Part shown: positions 50,630 to 58,944 of the stretch, piece by piece
How the letters are laid out: every line of letters starts with the position of its first letter
Numbering within the stretch: position 1 is the stretch's first letter
Assembly (NCBI RefSeq): GCF_040676775.1
Contig: NZ_JBFAPP010000002.1
Coordinates: 372,001 to 436,000, forward strand
Source of the DNA: Micromonospora_G sp040676775
GTDB taxonomy: Bacteria > Actinomycetota > Actinomycetes > Mycobacteriales > Micromonosporaceae
DNA: 64,000 bases
Direction: 5' to 3'
Notes under the pieces: model-generated
Seen by the model: only the letters and a program-made list of their open reading frames with translations
What the model was told of the DNA's origin: nothing
The model's database searches: none
Made by a program: the position numbers and the translations under genes

Positions 50630-51501
50630 GCGGTGTGCGGGGCGGCGGTGCTGAGGTGGGTGAGCACCAGCCGGGCGAAGGTCGGCGCGTCGTCGACCCA
50701 CGGGTAGTGCCCGGCCCGCTCCTGCACGACAAGTTCGCCGTACGGGAACAGCTCGGTCAGCGCCCGCGCGGCCGGTGGCGCCGGCATCGGGTCCAGTGCC
50801 CCGGCCAGCACCAGCACCGGTACGTCCAGCGTCGCCAGCGCGGCGCGAACCTCCGCGGTGTCGGGTTCGAAGCCGGCGTAGAAGCCCTCGGTCGCGGCGT
50901 CGGCGCGTTCCCAGGCGTCGGCCTCGCGGTGGGCGCGGGCACGCTCGTCCCAGCGGCCGTAGCTGAACGGGGCGGCGGCGAGCCGGAGGGCGGCGGTGTC
51001 GGCCAGGCTGGCCCCGCCGGCCACCGCCTCCTGCCAGGTGGCTCGGGCGGCCCTGGCGCCCCGGTACCACCATTCGCCGGCACGGGCGGCGAGGGCGTCG
51101 TCCTGACCGGCCGGCTCGGTGCCGGTGGCGCGCAGCGCCGGGGTGATCAGCAGTAGCCGCTCCAGCCGGTCCGGGAACCGGGCGGCGTAGAGCTGGGCCA
51201 GGTCACCGCCGGCAGAGTGGCCGAGCAGGCTCATCCGGTCCAGGCCGAGGTGTTGTCGGAGTGCTTCGACGTCGTCGACCAGCCGGTCGCACCGGTAGCT
51301 GGCCGGGTCGGTCGGCACCTCGGATTCGCCGGTGCCCCGGTGGTCCAACATGATCAGAGTCCGGTACGCGGAGAGCCCGCCCAGATCGTCCAGATAGGAC
51401 GATGCGCGTCCGGGGCCGCCCGGTAGGCAGACCAGCGGCGGCCCGGCGCCGTGCACGTGATAGGTCAACTCGGTCGCGTCGTACGAGGGGAACCTCGGCA
51501 C
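50626..51501 (-). CDS. Alpha/beta hydrolase, proline-iminopeptidase-like
   Basis: A 291-residue hydrolase: PLVCLPGGPGRASSYL (oxyanion region), MLDHRGTGESEVP, the nucleophile in LLGHSAGGDLAQLYAARFPD, the acid in VLAGALDPMPAPP and the His in ERAGHYPWVDD. HRGTGES and the cap composition resemble proline iminopeptidases and epoxide-hydrolase relatives. Monocistronic, with its stop overlapping the end of the RNase H gene on the other strand by 4 nt. Confidence 0.87.
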   Translation of the reverse strand: MPRFPSYDATELTYHVHGAGPPLVCLPGGPGRASSYLDDLGGLSAYRTLIMLDHRGTGESEVPTDPASYRCDRLVDDVEALRQHLGLDRMSLLGHSAGGDLAQLYAARFPDRLERLLLITPALRATGTEPAGQDDALAARAGEWWYRGARAARATWQEAVAGGASLADTAALRLAAAPFSYGRWDERARAHREADAWERADAATEGFYAGFEPDTAEVRAALATLDVPVLVLAGALDPMPAPPAARALTELFPYGELVVQERAGHYPWVDDAPTFARLVLTHLSTAAPHTA

Positions 51502-51546
51502 CCGACCAGCATGCCAGAGTCAGGGCTTGACCGCAGCAGGTGATCA

Positions 51547-51563
51547 GCAGATCATCGATCTGC
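51547..51563. promoter_or_regulatory. Perfect inverted repeat upstream of the chitinase gene
   Basis: GCAGATC-ATC-GATCTGC at 51547-51563 lies 39 nt before the chitinase ATG in the divergent promoter region. It is a candidate operator for sugar-responsive control. Confidence 0.45.
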
Positions 51564-51601
51564 AAGGTTTCCTTACAGATCTCAGCTCCTCAGGAGTGTG
51601 G

Positions 51602-52930
51602 ATGAATAACCGTCTCGCCCGTCGACTCGGTGTCCTCGTCGTCACCGCGTCTCTGCTGCTCACCGCCGCTCCGCCCACCGTCGCGCAGGCCACCGGCACC
51701 AACCGGGCCTCGGACGGTTACTACAAGGTCGGCTACTTCACCCAGTGGGGCATCTACGGCCGCGCGTTCCCGGTCAAGAAGCTCGACACCTCCGGCGCTG
51801 CCGCCCGGCTCACCCACGTCAACTACGCGTTCGGCAACGTCACCGAGGACGGAAAGTGCTTCGTGGACGGTGGACCGGGCGAGGGTGACGCCTGGGCCGA
51901 CTACCAGCGGCCGGTGCCGGCCGAGGAGAGTGTGGACGGCGTAGCCGACGCTCCGGGCCAGGCGCTGAACGGCAACTTCAACCAACTCGCCAAGCTGAAG
52001 GCCAAGCACCCCGACCTGAAGGTGCTGATCTCGCTCGGCGGCTGGTCCTGGTCGACGTACTTCTCCAACGCCGCCGCGACCGACGCCTCCCGCAAGGCGT
52101 TCGTCTCCTCCTGCATCGACCTGTACCTCAAGGGCAACCTGCCGGGCACCGCCCCCGGCACGGCCGCTGGGGTCTTCGACGGGATCGACCTGGACTGGGA
52201 GTGGCCGGGTTCGGCCGGCGAGCCGGGCAACGTGATCCGCGTCGAGGACAAGCAGAACTTCACCAAGTTGCTCGCCGAGTTCCGCAAGCAGCTCGACGCG
52301 TACGGCAAGAAGAAGCGCGAGCACTACGAGCTGACCGCGTTCCTGCCGGCCGCCCCGGCGACGATCGACGCCGGCTTCGAGGGCAACAAAATCTTCAAGT
52401 ACCTGGACTTCGCCACCGTGCAGGGCTACGACTTCCACGGCGGCTGGGACGCGCGCGCCAACCAGCAGTCCGCGCTGCGGGTGCCGGCGGGTGCGCCGGA
52501 CAACCCGGACTTCTCCGTCGAGGTCGCGATCAACGCCTGGCTCGACCGGGGTGCGCCGGCCCGCAAGCTGGTGCTCGGGGTGCCGTACTACGGTCGGGGT
52601 TGGACCGGGATCACCGGCGGCGGCAACGGGCTCTTCGGGCCCGCCACCGGCCCGGCGCCGGCCACCTTCGAGGCCGGGTACGAGGACTACAAGCTGCTGA
52701 AGAACCTGGCCGGCAACGGCTACACCGTGCACCGCGACCTGCGCGCCGGGCACGCCTGGCTGTTCGACGGCACGACCCTCTGGACGTACGACGATCCGGC
52801 GGTGGTGCTGCAGAAGGCGCTCTACATCCGGACCAAGGGTCTGGGCGGGGCGATGATCTGGTCGCTCGACGGTGACGACGACAACGCGTCGCTGACCCGG
52901 ACGCTCGCCCTCGGACTCTGGACCTTCTGA
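51602..52930 (+). CDS. Secreted family 18 chitinase
   Basis: A 442-residue chitinase. A Sec signal (ARRLGVLVVTASLLLTAAPP, cleaved near AQA) is followed by a GH18 barrel: YYKVGYFTQWGIYGR, LISLGGWSWSTYFSNAA (SxGG), the catalytic DxxDxDxE in GVFDGIDLDWEW with acid Glu200, FATVQGYDFHGGWD, KLVLGVPYYGRGW and AMIWSLDGDD. There is no extra chitin-binding module. It should hydrolyse chitin outside the cell. ATG 51602 has AGGAG at 51591-51595. Confidence 0.95.
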   Translation: MNNRLARRLGVLVVTASLLLTAAPPTVAQATGTNRASDGYYKVGYFTQWGIYGRAFPVKKLDTSGAAARLTHVNYAFGNVTEDGKCFVDGGPGEGDAWADYQRPVPAEESVDGVADAPGQALNGNFNQLAKLKAKHPDLKVLISLGGWSWSTYFSNAAATDASRKAFVSSCIDLYLKGNLPGTAPGTAAGVFDGIDLDWEWPGSAGEPGNVIRVEDKQNFTKLLAEFRKQLDAYGKKKREHYELTAFLPAAPATIDAGFEGNKIFKYLDFATVQGYDFHGGWDARANQQSALRVPAGAPDNPDFSVEVAINAWLDRGAPARKLVLGVPYYGRGWTGITGGGNGLFGPATGPAPATFEAGYEDYKLLKNLAGNGYTVHRDLRAGHAWLFDGTTLWTYDDPAVVLQKALYIRTKGLGGAMIWSLDGDDDNASLTRTLALGLWTF

Positions 52931-52966
52931 GCCCCTGGAAAGCGTCGCCACCTGCACCTGCTTGAC

Positions 52967-53002
52967 GGCTGCCCCGTCGACCACCCGGTCGGCGGGGCAG
53001 CC
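52967..53002 (+). terminator. Stem-loop terminator after the chitinase gene
   Basis: A 10-bp stem (GGCTGCCCCG at 52967-52976 with CGGGGCAGCC at 52993-53002) encloses an inner CGACC/GGTCG hairpin. It lies 36 nt past the chitinase stop. Confidence 0.7.
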
Positions 53003-53132
53003 CTCGTATCGGCCGTTCGGCGCAGCGCGCTCACCGTTCGGCGCACCACCTCCGCCGCCGGTACGTGACGGCGGTCACAGCCTCGATAACCTCCGCCCGC
53101 GTACGAGATCAGAACCGCGGTGGAGGTGTGCG

Positions 53133-53432
53133 ATGAGCGAACCAGAATCGGCCAACCCCGGTACGGCGGACCCACCGGATCCGGCCGGTACCGCCGCCTC
53201 CACCCCCGCGCCCGACCCGGTACCGGTGGCGGTCTCGAAGGCCGGCGACCGCAGCCCGTGGAACTGGCTGCTCTTCCTGCCGATCCTCGTGCCGCTGCTG
53301 ACGCCCCTGTTCAACCAGGACACACCCCGGCTGTTCGGCTTCCCGGTCTTCTACTGGCTGCAACTGGCCTTCATCCTGCTCGGCGTCACGACCACGACAG
53401 TGGTCTACCAGCTCACGAAGCGGCGGGGGTGA
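53133..53432 (+). CDS. DUF3311 small membrane partner of a sodium:solute symporter
   Basis: A 99-residue protein: a disordered acidic/Pro N-terminus, then two transmembrane helices (NWLLFLPILVPLLTPLFN and FPVFYWLQLAFILLGVTTT) in the typical DUF3311 pattern. DUF3311 proteins are encoded directly before MctP-like symporters and probably act as a small subunit. ATG 53133 has GGAGG at 53122-53126. The symporter starts 6 nt downstream. Confidence 0.85.
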   Translation: MSEPESANPGTADPPDPAGTAASTPAPDPVPVAVSKAGDRSPWNWLLFLPILVPLLTPLFNQDTPRLFGFPVFYWLQLAFILLGVTTTTVVYQLTKRRG

Positions 53433-53438
53433 GCCCAC

Positions 53439-55097
53439 ATGTGGCGCGACCATCTCACTGAGATCATCATCTTCACGCTGCTGTTCCTGCTGGTCAGCGG
53501 CATGGGCTTCGTCGCCGCCCGGTGGCGGGCGCCGAAGGACATGGCCCACCTGGACGAATGGGGGCTGGGCGGGCGCAGCTTCGGCGGCTGGATCACCTGG
53601 TTCCTGGTCGGCGGAGACCTCTACACCGCGTACACGTTCGTCGCCGTACCGGCGCTGCTGTTCGGGGCGGGTGCGGCCGGCTTCTTCGCGGTGCCGTACA
53701 CGATCATCGTCTATCCGTTGATCTTCCTGGTGGTGGTCCGGCTCTGGTCGGTGTCGCACCGGCACGGATTCGTCACCCCGGCCGACTTCGTCCGGACCCG
53801 GTTCGGGTCACCACTGCTCGCCCTGCTGATCGCGATCACCGGGATCGTGGCCACCATGCCGTACATCGCGTTGCAGCTCGTCGGCATCGAAGCGGTGCTC
53901 AAGACGATGGGCGTGACCGGGGAGAGCACCATCGCCCGGCACCTGCCGATCATCGTCGCGTTCGCCATCCTCGCCGCCTACACCTACCAGTCCGGACTGC
54001 GGGCACCGGCGCTGATCGCGTTCGTCAAGGACACACTGATCTACATCGTGATCCTGGTGGCGATCGTCTACCTGCCGTACAAGTTGGGGGGTTGGGGGGA
54101 GATCTTCGACGCGGCGGACGCCAAGTTCGACGCGAGCGCCGCGCCGGGTGACGGCGCGCTGCTCAACCCCAACAACCAGATCCAGTACGTCACCCTCGCG
54201 CTCGGCTCCGCGCTCGCGCTGTTCCTCTACCCGCACAGCATCACCGGCATCCTGGCCAGCAAGAACCGGGACGTGATCAAGCGGAACATGTCCGCGCTGC
54301 CGGCCTACAGCCTGCTGCTCGGGCTGATCGCCCTGCTCGGTTACATGGCCATCGCGGCTGGGGTGACGCCGCTGCCCGGTGCCACCGAGGGCAGCGTCGA
54401 CAACAACACCGTGGTCCCGCTGCTGTTCGAGCAGCAGTTCCCGAGCTGGTTCGCCGGCATCGCGTTCGCGGCCATCGGCATCGGCGCCCTGGTCCCGGCC
54501 GCCATCATGTCGATCGCCGCGGCGAACCTGTTCACCCGCAACATCTACAAGGAATACCTGAAGCGGGACGCCTCACCGGCCCAGGAGGCGAACGTCTCGA
54601 AGATCGCCTCGCTGGTGGTCAAGGTCGGCGCGGTCGCCTGCATCGTCTTCCTCGACCCGCAGTTCTCCATCGACCTGCAACTCATCGGCGGCGTGATCAT
54701 CCTCCAGACGCTGCCCGCGGTGGCGCTCGGCCTCTACACCCGCTGGTTCCACCGGGGCGCCCTGATCGCCGGTTGGGCCGCCGGCATGGGGCTGGGCATG
54801 TGGATGCTCTACCAGATCCCGAACGCCGCCTCCAAACGCGCCCACTTCGGCGGCTCCAACTTCCCGCTGGAGAAGTTCGGCCTGGACACCCCCAAGACCA
54901 TCTACGTAGGACTGGTAGCGGTCGCCCTGAACCTCCTGGTAGCAGCCATCCTCACCCTCCTCCTACGCGCCCTACGGGTAACCGAGGGCCCCGACGGCAC
55001 CACCCGCGACGACTACTTCGCCGACGAAACCGACCCCCGCAAAATCCCCACCCAACGCCAACCCCCCACCCCCACCCCCACCGAACCCGTCGCCTAA
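53439..55097 (+). CDS. Sodium:solute symporter, MctP-like monocarboxylate permease
   Basis: A 552-residue SSS-family transporter with about 13 helices: LGGRSFGGWITWFLVGGDLY, FLVVVRLWSVSHRHGFVTPA, LYPHSITGILASKNRDVIKR and AAIMSIAAANLFTRNIYKEY. The pairing with DUF3311 and these motifs fit MctP-type uptake of acetate, lactate, pyruvate or propionate with sodium. The C-terminal tail is Pro/Thr low-complexity, encoded by C-rich repeats (55064-55082). Confidence 0.9.
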   Translation: MWRDHLTEIIIFTLLFLLVSGMGFVAARWRAPKDMAHLDEWGLGGRSFGGWITWFLVGGDLYTAYTFVAVPALLFGAGAAGFFAVPYTIIVYPLIFLVVVRLWSVSHRHGFVTPADFVRTRFGSPLLALLIAITGIVATMPYIALQLVGIEAVLKTMGVTGESTIARHLPIIVAFAILAAYTYQSGLRAPALIAFVKDTLIYIVILVAIVYLPYKLGGWGEIFDAADAKFDASAAPGDGALLNPNNQIQYVTLALGSALALFLYPHSITGILASKNRDVIKRNMSALPAYSLLLGLIALLGYMAIAAGVTPLPGATEGSVDNNTVVPLLFEQQFPSWFAGIAFAAIGIGALVPAAIMSIAAANLFTRNIYKEYLKRDASPAQEANVSKIASLVVKVGAVACIVFLDPQFSIDLQLIGGVIILQTLPAVALGLYTRWFHRGALIAGWAAGMGLGMWMLYQIPNAASKRAHFGGSNFPLEKFGLDTPKTIYVGLVAVALNLLVAAILTLLLRALRVTEGPDGTTRDDYFADETDPRKIPTQRQPPTPTPTEPVA

Positions 55098-55110
55098 CCC
55101 CCCGTTCGCC

Positions 55111-55175
55111 CCGTTGATCATGAAGTTAGCGACGGATTTCGGCTCGATTCTTGTCGCTAACTTCATGGTCAACGG
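55111..55175. repeat. Large REP-like palindrome
   Basis: Arms of 23 bp at 55111-55133 and 55153-55175 pair with a single mismatch around a 19-nt loop; the core is TGAAGTTAGCGAC. The sequence resembles dispersed palindromes recalled from Micromonosporaceae intergenic regions (family membership recalled, not searched). It follows the symporter stop and may also act as a terminator. Confidence 0.75.
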
Positions 55176-55200
55176 CGGGGGTGGACGGGGTTGGGGTGGG

Positions 55201-55260
55201 GTGGGAGGGTTGGGGTAGGGGTTGGGGTTGGGGTTGGGCTGGGGGAGGGGTGGGGTGGGC
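55201..55260 (+). other. G-rich tract with G-quadruplex potential
   Basis: Runs of G4 at 55212-55215, 55218-55221, 55224-55227 and 55230-55233, then G3-G5 runs, are separated by one to three bases. This meets the usual pattern for an intramolecular G-quadruplex on the coding strand, right at the 5' end of the NB-ARC gene. Confidence 0.7.
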
Positions 55261-57561
55261 GTGGTTGATGTTTCCGGGGGGCGGGGGGTGCAGGTCAATC
55301 AGGGTGGCGTCAACACGCAGCAGAACAATTACTACGTGCAGGCCGGGCCGCCGGTCAGTTGGCCGCAGCGGGTGGGAGTGGTGCCCGCGCTGGCATCGGC
55401 GTTCCAGGACCGCGCCGGGCTCCGCGCCACGATAGAAGCCAGCCGTACGGGACGAAGTGGAGTCGTGTCCACCCACGTGCTGACCGGCGGGGGCGGGGTC
55501 GGCAAGTCCCAGCTTGCCGCCGCGTACGCCATCGAAGCCGCCCGCAACGGCGTCGACCTGCTGGTCTGGGTCGACGCCAGCGGCACCGACGCCGTGGTGG
55601 CCGCGTACGCGCAGACCGCTGTGCGCGTGCAGGCTCCCGGTGGCGGTGGCTCCGATGCCGTCGCCGCGGCCCGGGCGCTGCTGGACTGGTTGGCCACCAC
55701 CGAACGTACGTGGCTGATCGTCCTCGACGACGTCACCGAGCCGGAGCGGATCGAACCCTGGTGGCCGACCGGTGCGACCGGCAACGGCCGGGTCCTGGCC
55801 ACCACCCGCCGCCGCGACGCCATCCTCTCCGACAACGGACGTACCGTCGTCGACGTCGACGTGTACGACGAACTCGAATCCGCCGGCTATCTCGCCGAGC
55901 GGCTCACCGCCGCCGGAGCACCGGACCTGCTCGACACCGGGGCCCGGCCGCTCACCGTGGCGCTGGGACACCTGCCGCTGGCCCTGTCGCACGCCGCCGC
56001 GTACATGGTGAACGAGGCGGTGGGCTGTGCGACGTACCTCGGACTCTTCGCCGACCGGCGGTCGCAGCTCGACGCCGTGCTGCCGTCGACCACCGACTCC
56101 AGGGGCTGGCGCCGGTCGATCGGCGCCACCCTGCTCGTCGCCCTCGACGCCGCCCAGGCGTGCGAACCCGTCGGCCTGGCACTGCCCGCACTCCGGGTGG
56201 CGGCCGTGCTCGACCCGGCCGGACACCCCGAGGCGCTCTGGACCGACGCCGCCGTCGTCGCCCACCTGAGCAGGCACAACCCGTCCCCGGACCGGGGCGT
56301 GACCGCCAGCCGGGCGCGGGCCGCGATGCGCCTGCTGCACCGCTACGGACTGCTCGCCCACAACCCACGAACCGGACCCCGATCCGTACGCGTGCACGCG
56401 CTCACCGCCCGAGCCGTACGCGAAACCACCCCGCCGGTCGAGTTGGAGGCCGCCATCCAGGCGGTCGCGGACGCCCTGCTCGACGCCTGGCCCGACCCGG
56501 ACACCCATCCCGACCAGGCGGAACTGGTCGCCGCGCTGCGTACCAACACGGCGGCGCTCATCGACAACACCGCGGGTGGGTTGTGGTACCCCGACCCGCC
56601 GACGGTCCTGCTCACGCTCGGGGACAGCCTGCTGGCCGGCGGGCAGCCCCAGGCCGCGATCCGCTACTGGGAGCACCTGATCGCGGTCACCGGGCGGCTG
56701 GTCGGTAAGCGGCATCCCGGCATGACCACCCTCTGGCTCGGTCTCGCCGACGCCTACCGGCACAGCGGTCGCACCGCCGAAGCGATCACCATCGAGGAGG
56801 AGATGGTCGCCGACCGGGAGCGGAACCTCGGTGACCAGCACCCGAACACCCTGGTCGCCCGGATCAACCTGGCCGCGTCCTACTGGCAGGCCGGGCGCGT
56901 GGACGAGGCCATCGCGATCGAGGAACGGGTGGTCGTCGACAACGCGCAGATCCTCGGCGACCTGCACCCGAACACCCTGACCGCGCGGATGAACCTCGCC
57001 GCCTCCTACCGGGTCGCCCGGCGCCACGCCGAGGCGATCGAACTGGCCGAACGGGTGGCCGCCGACTGCGTCGAGGCCCAGGGCAACGAGCACCCGCAGA
57101 CGCTGACCGTGCTCGGTAACCTCACCTCCTCGTACCGGGAAGCCGGGCGGGTCGCCGAGGCGATCCCGATCGAGGAACGGGTGCTGGCCGCCAGCGAACG
57201 AACCCTCGGTCCGGGGCACCCCGACACCGCGATGGCCAGGGCCAACCTCGCCGCCTCGTACGCCGACGCCGGCCGGGTCGCCGAGGCGATCCCGATGCTG
57301 GAGCGGGTGATCGACGACAACGGCCGGGTGTACGACGAAACGCATCCGAGCGGGCCGAACGCGAGGCTCGCCCTCGCTGGCCTCTACTGGAGGGCGGAGC
57401 GCACCGACGAGGCGATCGCCACGCTCGAACGACTGCTGGCCGACAGTGCACGGTTCATGGGCGAGGAGCACCCGCAGACCGTGAAGCTGGCCGCCGCGCT
57501 GCGCGAGTGGCAGGCCGTCGTGAGCACGGGGTTCGCGGGGGTGGATGTACCGCCCAGCTAG
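55261..57561 (+). CDS. NB-ARC STAND ATPase with C-terminal tetratricopeptide repeats
   Basis: About 766 residues from GTG 55261. The first 25 residues, VDVSGGRGVQVNQGG then NTQQNNYYVQ, are Gln/Asn/Gly-rich and resemble amyloid-type signalling motifs. The NB-ARC module has Walker A GGGGVGKSQLA (Lys82), Walker B WLIVLDDV, and LPLALSHAAAYM (GLPLA-like). From about residue 450 there are six or more 42-residue TPRs of the kinesin-light-chain type (ERNLGDQHPNTLVARINLAA and similar). STAND proteins of this kind sense a trigger with the repeats and oligomerise to activate an effector; no catalytic effector domain is present here, so the N-terminal motif may recruit one. The stop overlaps the TSUP stop by 4 nt. 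Confidence 0.88.
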   Translation: MVDVSGGRGVQVNQGGVNTQQNNYYVQAGPPVSWPQRVGVVPALASAFQDRAGLRATIEASRTGRSGVVSTHVLTGGGGVGKSQLAAAYAIEAARNGVDLLVWVDASGTDAVVAAYAQTAVRVQAPGGGGSDAVAAARALLDWLATTERTWLIVLDDVTEPERIEPWWPTGATGNGRVLATTRRRDAILSDNGRTVVDVDVYDELESAGYLAERLTAAGAPDLLDTGARPLTVALGHLPLALSHAAAYMVNEAVGCATYLGLFADRRSQLDAVLPSTTDSRGWRRSIGATLLVALDAAQACEPVGLALPALRVAAVLDPAGHPEALWTDAAVVAHLSRHNPSPDRGVTASRARAAMRLLHRYGLLAHNPRTGPRSVRVHALTARAVRETTPPVELEAAIQAVADALLDAWPDPDTHPDQAELVAALRTNTAALIDNTAGGLWYPDPPTVLLTLGDSLLAGGQPQAAIRYWEHLIAVTGRLVGKRHPGMTTLWLGLADAYRHSGRTAEAITIEEEMVADRERNLGDQHPNTLVARINLAASYWQAGRVDEAIAIEERVVVDNAQILGDLHPNTLTARMNLAASYRVARRHAEAIELAERVAADCVEAQGNEHPQTLTVLGNLTSSYREAGRVAEAIPIEERVLAASERTLGPGHPDTAMARANLAASYADAGRVAEAIPMLERVIDDNGRVYDETHPSGPNARLALAGLYWRAERTDEAIATLERLLADSARFMGEEHPQTVKLAAALREWQAVVSTGFAGVDVPPS

Positions 57562-58304
57562 ATCAGGAGCAGGCCGATGGTCGTACCGAAGGCGACGATC
57601 ACGCCCTTGAGTACGGCGGGTGGTAGCTGGCGGGCGATCCGGGCGCCGAGGTAACCGCCGACCAGGGTGGCGGGCGCGACGATCGCGACCGCGGCCCAGT
57701 CGACCGGCCCGAACGCGGAGAAGATCGCCACCGTGGTCAGCCCGACCACCGCTGAGATCACGTTCTTCAGCGCGCTGACCCGGGCCAGGGTCTCGTCCAG
57801 CACCAGGGCGAGACCCGCCACCAACATCACGCCAAGGGCGGCACCGAAGTAACCCCCGTACACCGAACCGAGCGCGACCATGCCCTGGAGCGTGAGCGTA
57901 CGGCGGCGCGGGCCCAGGTCCGCCGGATGTCCGACCAGGCGGCGCAGCCGATCCTGAAACGCGAGTACGGCCGTCGCGCCGAGCACCAGGATCGGGATAA
58001 CGATCTTGAATGCGTCCTCGGAGGTGTTCAGCAGCAGCGCGCCTCCGGCGGTGGCGCCGAGCGCGGCGGTGGGGAGCAGTGGCCACAGCCGCCGATAGTC
58101 GGGCAGGTCGTCCCTGCTGCCGGCAACGGCGGCCAGGTAACCCGGACAAACCGACACGGAGTTGGTCACGTTAGCCTGGATCGGCGGCAAACCGACCGCG
58201 ATCAGCGCCGGGAAAGTGATCAGCGACCCGCCACCGGCGACCGCGTTGATGGTGCCCGCGGCGAGCCCAGCGGCGAGCAGCAGGCCCGCGTCCAGGAAGT
58301 CCAT
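57558..58304 (-). CDS. TSUP (TauE/SafE) family membrane exporter
   Basis: A 248-residue protein with about eight helices and the family start FLDAGLLLAAGLAAGTINAV followed by AGGGSLITFPALIAVGLPPI, then GSVYGGYFGAALGVMLVAGL in the second half. TSUP proteins move sulfite, sulfoacetate, taurine or other organosulfur anions. The start at 58304 is immediately before the first conserved helix. It diverges from rnpB. Confidence 0.88.
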   Translation of the reverse strand: MDFLDAGLLLAAGLAAGTINAVAGGGSLITFPALIAVGLPPIQANVTNSVSVCPGYLAAVAGSRDDLPDYRRLWPLLPTAALGATAGGALLLNTSEDAFKIVIPILVLGATAVLAFQDRLRRLVGHPADLGPRRRTLTLQGMVALGSVYGGYFGAALGVMLVAGLALVLDETLARVSALKNVISAVVGLTTVAIFSAFGPVDWAAVAIVAPATLVGGYLGARIARQLPPAVLKGVIVAFGTTIGLLLI

Positions 58305-58393
58305 CGCTGCCGAGAGTAACGACCGGTCAGGTACGGGCAGCGTCACTCCCGGCGGCTCTGTGACGCCGTCGACAAGTAGACTTGCCGGCGCGA

Positions 58394-58837
<444 letters not shown>

Positions 58838-58944
58838 TCGCCCGCCACACCGGCATCCGAATCGCGGGTCCCTATATCGATGCAGATAAGTGGGCGTCGA
58901 CGGGTGGACAGCTCGGACGGCGATCGTCCATCTACAGTGTAGGG

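Noticed and set aside
55126..58149. 1007-codon minus-strand frame across the NB-ARC gene
   Set aside because: Shadow frame. It would cross two real genes, and its product is Arg/Gly/Pro-rich without domains.
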